A program made the position numbers and the translations under genes. The notes below the pieces were generated by a model, which was given only the letters and a program-made list of their open reading frames with translations, searched no databases and had not been told where the DNA came from. 64,000 bases of DNA from Polytrichum commune (Eukaryota > Streptophyta > Polytrichopsida > Polytrichales > Polytrichaceae). The DNA lies in NCBI GenBank assembly GCA_950295325.1, contig OX485809.1, positions 7,812,001 through 7,876,000 on the forward strand, read 5' to 3'. Below are positions 58,641 through 64,000 of the stretch, piece by piece (position 1 is the stretch's first letter; every line of letters begins with the position of its first letter).

Positions 58641-59435
58641 TTATGGAGGGTCTAAATTTTGGGGGGGCGGTTGGTGGTTTTCGATCCTCCTTTTATGAAG
58701 GAGGATGGACATGGCATATTGTATTGCAATGGTATTAATGTTTTTAAAGGTATTTTTGATGGTAACCATGGGTATTCTGAGGTTGTTCTCTAGTATTTTC
58801 ATAGATGGGATGTGGGTCGTAGCTCGGGCCCCGGCTATGATGACAATAAGTGGTTCGATTTTCCATCCTCTGGAAGTGATACTATCAATTAGTGGTTTGT
58901 ATTTGTTGATTTTTGCTTCTATTGTTTCTGGGGAGAATCCATCGTTGCAGTATGTGAATTCAATAAATTGTATGGTGAGGTTAGGGTCAATGTCAATGGG
59001 AGGGTCATTTTGATACGGTAACCCTTTAACACAAAGTATATCACGTCGAAATCTTGCGTTGCAGTGACATCTTTGTGTGTTACATGTGCAGGGGAGTAGC
59101 CAGTTTGGGACAGTGTTTTCTTGGGGATTATTATTGAAGGTACCGGCATTCATGAGAGTAAAGCATCGGGATTTTTCGGACGAGATTAGGAGCTTCCTAA
59201 TTTCTCCGACTGCTTTGTTATGTCTTTTAACTCTAAGTGAGTGTATATGTTGTTGTTTACATTTAAGTAGTACATGTAGCCATGTGTCTGGTTCGTTTGA
59301 ATTGCATATGGGGCACGTAATAGAGGGGTATCTTTGGTGGCCGAAGAACATTTGTTTCCTAGCATTACCCATGTATGTTCCTGTGCGGAATTTAATAAGA
59401 CATGATTTTTGTTTGTCGGTGATTGAGGGATTTGT
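58641..59435 (-). pseudogene. LINE ORF2 C-terminus: zinc-binding segment and nuclease-like domain
   Basis: Continues the frame of 61874-59439 after a TGA at 59436. The matching codon in copy A is TGG (NVFWTNP). CPICNSNEPDTWLHVLLKC has the C-x2-C...H-x4-C pattern of reverse-transcriptase zinc-binding domains. A second Cys cluster (PCTCNTQRCHCN) and IQFIEFTYCND...K-x2-KY follow. That last pattern, an acidic residue in a beta strand followed by Lys, is suggestive of a PD-(D/E)XK nuclease as in restriction-like endonuclease LINEs. It ends in a Pro-rich tail with TAA at 58641. The nuclease assignment is tentative. Confidence 0.7.
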
Positions 59436-61874
59436 TCAGAATTCGTTTGACATTTCTTTGTCTATGTCTATATTTTCTGTCCATTTACACGTGTTGGGGG
59501 TTTGTGTGGCCATGATTGCTATATTGGTTTCCCTATCGTATTTTTTAATTTGTTTTTCTAGGAATCTTACTGGGCCTTTATCTGGGACGTCTGCCATCGA
59601 GGCCCAGACGTCTTTTTGATAATAGTACGGGGTGGCGTGGGCATGTTCGTATGGGTGGATGGCAATTCTATGTTCTAATTCTAACCCTTCTTTTGCTAGT
59701 TTATCTGCTTTTTCATTTCCGTCAATGTTAACATGTGCTCTAACTTTGTATAGTGTGATTGGTTGTGTACGGTTTTGAAGGATTTTTACCATGGAGTTGA
59801 ATGTGGTTTGGTCTGGGTGGCTATTATGGAGAGTGGGGTGTTTGATTTGTGTGTTGAGTAAGTATAGTACGTTTAGACTGTCTGTGAATATGAATGCGGG
59901 TTCATTAGGAAATTGTGTATTGATGATTCTTAGTGTTTTGTGTATAGCCATCATTTCTGCGCGTAGTATGTTTTGATGCCCATGGAGTCTTTTGGCGATA
60001 TTTAAGCCTTTGGGGCTGTAGATACCGTATCCAGCTCTTTCTCTTCTCCATTCCCTAGGGGCAATTTCTTTGGATTTTATAAAGGAACCATCCGTATAGT
60101 AGCTGAATTGGGGGTGGAATTTTAGCGGTAGATTAGTGTGGTAGTTTGGAAGTTGTGGGGTAGGGGTATTATTGTGTGGGATTGTATTTGGATAGTTTGA
60201 TTTGGCCCATTTTTTACTAGGGTTAACGGTGATGTTTGGAGGGGTGGGTGGTGCAGTTTGTGTGTGACTTTGTAGTATTTGGAGGTTATTTGCTGTGTCG
60301 TTTATTAATTTCATTTGTTCGTAGGTGCCTATGTTATTGTTTTGGTGATGGATACAAAATATTTGCATGGTAGATGGTTCTTTTCTTGTGATATTGAGCT
60401 CGGGGGGTATTGTGGGTTCCTCATACGTGATCGTATCAGCGGCGAAATGGGCAATGACGTGTGTGTCTGGGAATGGGCCTGTGTGTGGGTTGGAGTTTTG
60501 GTACCAATTAGTATCCGGAGATATAAGTATAGTGATTGTATATAGATCATTTTGGGCCGCTATGCGCGCCCAGTGAATAGCTTGTTGTAGGTCTGTTGTA
60601 TTATGAGGGTGTGCGTAACCGATTCCTTGCCATTTATGGTCAAACGCTTTACCTAGGGATCCAAATATTATGTCTCGCGATAATGGTGAGTAGAATTGGG
60701 TGAATTGTGTGGGGCATGTAACTGGGGATGAAAAATATGAGTGGTTAATATTGAATGTTGTAATCAGGAGATCTAATATTTGGGTTGGTATTGTATATTG
60801 GGCTCGTTTGAGTGGGTCATTTTTTGGGATACGGTATTTGTACCTTTGGTATAACCAAACAATTTCAGTTTCGAACGATTGGGTAGATGGTTCTAGACCG
60901 TGTGTGTTTTTTTTTGCCAATTGGTATTGTTTCCATAGCCATGTTAGTCTAGCTTTCGGGATGGTAATGAGGTGTCGGCTATTGTCTTCGTATATGTGAG
61001 CGACATCGAATTGTATTTGGATGGTATCAGAGTTTGTTTCGATGTCGTTTTTTGGGTTGTATTCATTCATAGAGATATGTGCTAGTAGAATTATTGTGGT
61101 TGGTGTGACGTATCTTGTGTCTCTATGTTGTTCTGTGAAGAAGTAGGCATTAATTATGTTTGAAAAATGTTTGTGTTGTCTTTCTTTGTAGTAATGGATA
61201 AGTAGGTATGTGTTGTGATTACATGTGTTGGCTTCACAGTAGGGGTATAGGTCCCTTTGAGTTCGCCATTTATTATATGTGTTGTTATTTGTTATAGTCC
61301 ATTGACATAAGTACGACGTGACTGTTCTTTTTATTCCGTTATGGTCATTGGATTGTTTTTGTTTATGATCAATTATTTTGTGTATGGGGAATTGTCGGGG
61401 GTCTTTAAACATGTTGTTGGGAGGAGGGGGTAGAGGGGGGATGGGGAGGTTAGGGGGGTGTACGGGGGCGGTTGGTGGATGTGGTAGGATATTGTGGTGT
61501 CTTATTATATATTTATTTTTTAGGGATCTTGGTGGATGGTGTTGTTGGCATGGTAGGGGACATTGATTACAAGGGGGGTGGCAAAATAATTGATTAGCTA
61601 TGTTAAGTGCGCTTTTGATAAATTTAGAAGGAGTGGAGTGGTAGATTTTGAATTCGTCCGGATTCATTAGAGTGGTACCATTAGGCATGGTAATTTGGTC
61701 TAGTGTGATTATATTATGTACAAGTAGTTTGTGTAGTAATTTAAGTGAGGTGTTGGGATTTAGGCCATGAAGCATTTGTGCTTCCTGCATCCATGCAGTT
61801 TCAAGTGAGGATGAGATTAGTAGGAAATTGTTTATTGTAATTTTTAGGTGGACTCCGGCTTTATGTTTGAGCAA
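59436..61874 (-). pseudogene. LINE ORF2 middle: connecting region and RNase H, 812 codons open
   Basis: RNase H, which removes RNA from the RNA-DNA hybrid, has all four acidic boxes in order: SYYTDGSF (Asp 595 of this frame), LRAEMMAI (Glu 640), FTDSLNVLYLL (Asp 665) and GNEKADKLAK (Asp 724), with VRAHVNIDGN just before the last. The first ~550 codons are the poorly characterised connecting region, rich in Asn, Thr, His and Pro, with a CNQCPLPCQQ segment near codon 110. The frame continues upstream past a TAG near 61948. It ends at TGA 59436. Confidence 0.85.
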
Positions 61875-63099
61875 GAATAATGTTCTAGTGATGGGTGATC
61901 TAACACAGTGGTGGTATTTAATGTGGGTGATTTCCTTAGAGCCCCCCTATTTGGCGAGTATGAATTGAAGTAGACCAATATATATTTTCTCAATTCTACC
62001 TTTATCATTGAGGGCGTTTTGTAGTTATTCTCCAATGCATCTTAAATAGGCATTTTGTAGTGAGAATGCTTCGATTCCGAATAAATTGTGTGGGAGTTGT
62101 GTAGCGATGTTAGATGTGCATTTGGGTATTCCGCATATCGTTTTGTGAAGTGCTATGATTTTTTTATCGAGTTTTTTTATAGTTGGTATAGAGTATGGCA
62201 CTGCGTAGAAGCTGTATGCTATTTCAGCACGTATGACTGTATCTGCCATGTTTATTTTTTGTTTCATAGTAGCTGGGCATGTTACAAGGGCTTGACACTG
62301 TTTTATTACTTTAGCTGTAGTGGTATTTATTTGTGTTTTCCATTTGAATGATGGTGCAAGATTTATTCCTAGATACGTGTATGGTTCATGTTGGTTTAAG
62401 ACTGGTATAAGTTGGTTTCTGTAGTTGATATTGGTAGATTGGATTAGGGCTCTGAAGGTTGTGGGGTGAAGTTTGGATTTGTTTGGGCATCCAGTTATTG
62501 CGCACTTGGATATTCCAAGATTCATTCCTGCCTATTCGTAGAATTTGTCTAGTTTATTGAGTTGTGTTTGTAATGTCTCTAGTTTATTGGCGATTGTTGC
62601 TAGGTCATCTGCATATGCTGCTGATGAAATTTTAATTTTAGATGTACCAAAAGTGTATCTATTATTCCCTTGTTGTAGCCATTTGAGGAGGGATTCTAGG
62701 AATATGATAAATAGATATGGGCTAAGGGTATCACCTTGTATTGTACCTCTTTGAATGGGGATTGGTAAGGTTTTACCGAAGTGTTCACCAATGAATATTG
62801 TTGAGGATTGTGAATATATTTTTGCTATGACATTTATGGAGTCAGTGGGATATTCCAGATCTTTCATTATGGCTAAAAGTCTGGCGTGATCTATGAAGCC
62901 GAAGGAGTTTTTGAAGTCAATGTAAAGGATATATATATCTTGGTTCGTGAGTCTTGCGTCTTCAAGCGCTGTGATTAATAATTGGATTTGTCTAGAAGTG
63001 CTTCTCTCTGCTCTAATCCCTTCTTGACTATCGTGTAATATTTGGTATTTTTCTCCATACGCTGATAGGATAGAAGTTAATGTACTCGTGTAGAATTTA
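61875..63099 (-). pseudogene. LINE ORF2: reverse transcriptase domain
   Basis: From 63099 the frame reads QEGIRAERSTSRQIQLL, YILYIDFKNSFGFIDH (palm Asp motif; usually D-x-xKA[F/Y]D), PIPIQRGTIQGDTLSPYLF (conserved RG...QGD..SP motif) and SSAAYADDLATIANK (Y-A-D-D box near 62600). Thumb region MNLGISKCAITGCPNKSKL follows. Stops: TAG at 62532 (Trp in copy A), TAA at 62025 (Gln in copy A) and TAG near 61948. With these corrected the catalytic residues are intact. It copies the element's RNA into DNA at a nicked target. Confidence 0.88.
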
Positions 63100-64000
63100 T
63101 GTCGCAACCCTTACTAGGTCCCTTAATAATCTTGCCAATTTTCGTTTCTAGCAAAGGTTACGAGCGCTAACCCTTCGCATTCCGCCATGCTAATGGATAG
63201 CTCCTCTTACCCCAGACCAATAGTTCATAGGAGGGAACCAACCCTCCTACTTTGCTTTCGGGACTCACCCCTTAATCGGTAACCCATTTCCCCAATGTGG
63301 ACTTCCATCCATGGAAGTCCAATCCTATGTTGATCATCGCGTTGCCGGAGCAACACTACAACAACCCGAAGCATACTAGGCAACTATGGCCTCACAATAG
63401 GCCAAAGCCCATGGAGGCCTTGCCGTTCGGCCTCGGGTGGGTGAGGCCACACCACCTCACCCATATAAGCCTCTAGGACTTCACGCGGGGCCCCTACCCC
63501 ACCGTCAACCAACCTCTTGTCTCTCTACCAAGAGTTGGGGCCAAGTGGACATTTTCCTTTAGCTGCTGGCCCTAGAACCCCCCAGCAGCTTCAGACCATC
63601 ATAACTTCCTTGTATGATGTCTGATCATAACAACCAACCACTCCATCTTCATCTACGCTTCACGTAGATGCCGATGGACTCCTCACTTGCCCCATTCGGG
63701 CAAGTATTGAGGAAGTTATGCCTGTTTGAACCTCGGCAGTCCCGGGAATCACTCCCAGGCACTGCTGTACCAGGGCGCTGTCCCGGGACAGCGCCCCACT
63801 CAAATGGCCATAACTCCTAGCTCACACCTCCGATTGAGGTGTTCTTGAGCTTTCTAGAATCACCACGCCATGAGCTACGCATAACTCATGGCCTTACCCT
63901 TGTGCCTCCTAGTCTTCGTGGGTGGGAGGCGTTCCCAACGCCCAGGGCCCTCACCCACACTAGGATCACTTGGGCCCTCTCACCAACGGCGCCACAAGTC
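63100..64000 (+). mobile_element. start of an LTR (TGTCGC family), runs off the window
   Basis: TGTCGCAACCC begins at 63100 within the LINE reverse transcriptase. From 63583 to the window end it matches 9846-10248, where the same family ends in GCGACA at 10319. By that comparison about 71 bases of the LTR lie beyond the window, giving an LTR of about 970 bp. Only one LTR copy is visible, so solo LTR and full element cannot be told apart. No coding sequence is present. Confidence 0.78.

Larger units (their letters stand above)
58186..63099 (-). mobile_element. LINE copy B, well preserved, 5' part cut by an LTR
   Basis: Reading on the minus strand: reverse transcriptase from 63099, connecting region, RNase H, zinc-binding segment, nuclease-like C-terminus ending at TAA 58641, then a 3' untranslated region ending in (CTAT)n at 58186. 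The coding region has only about four in-frame stops and no obvious frameshift in roughly 1,480 codons, so it is much younger than copy A. The leader, 2A and APE regions are displaced beyond the window by the LTR at 63100. Confidence 0.9.

Overview
This window is a repeat-rich, AT-rich stretch of a plant nuclear genome. The best evidence is one intact host gene at 34450-38769: 13 canonical GT-AG exons encoding a 444-residue Rab GDP dissociation inhibitor of plant type. Almost everything else is transposable elements at different stages of decay. The family make-up suggests a non-seed land plant or streptophyte alga, but the sequence alone does not fix the species.

Left third (about 6.7-26.6 kb): a plus-strand LINE has been split by successive insertions. 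It encodes an ORF1-like leader, a 2A-like GDIETNPGP motif, an APE-type endonuclease, reverse transcriptase, RNase H, a zinc-binding segment and a nuclease-like C-terminus. The insertions are (a) a 1.1 kb hAT-type element with perfect 8-bp target duplications at 6763-7878; (b) a 474-bp piece of an LTR at 9846-10319; and (c) an 11.7 kb element at 12229-23932 with related terminal inverted repeats and a perfect 9-bp target duplication. That large element carries a Mutator-like transposase gene (plus strand, SWIM zinc finger) and, on the minus strand, a six-exon gene whose decayed product joins a ParB-like domain to a beta-class DNA methyltransferase-like domain. A small basic-protein exon lies between them, starting divergently from the transposase. 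A 1.04 kb non-autonomous element with a 9-bp target duplication is nested in the transposase. I regard the cargo-carrying element as the most interesting object in the window.

Middle (26.6-41 kb): three tandem copies of a ~183-bp repeat, then long non-coding sequence around the GDI gene.

Right part (41-64 kb): a decayed hAT/DUF4371-like transposase, further copies of the 9-bp-duplication element, several tandem repeats, a fragment resembling a hAT dimerisation domain, an 893-bp hAT-type MITE, diffuse AT-rich sequence, and a second, much better preserved minus-strand copy of the LINE (58186-63099). That copy is cut by the start of an LTR (63100 to the window edge) of the same family as the 9.8 kb fragment.

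Many premature stops in the decayed coding regions can be explained by C-to-T or G-to-A transitions. This would fit decay of cytosine-methylated transposons, an inference made from alignments within this window.
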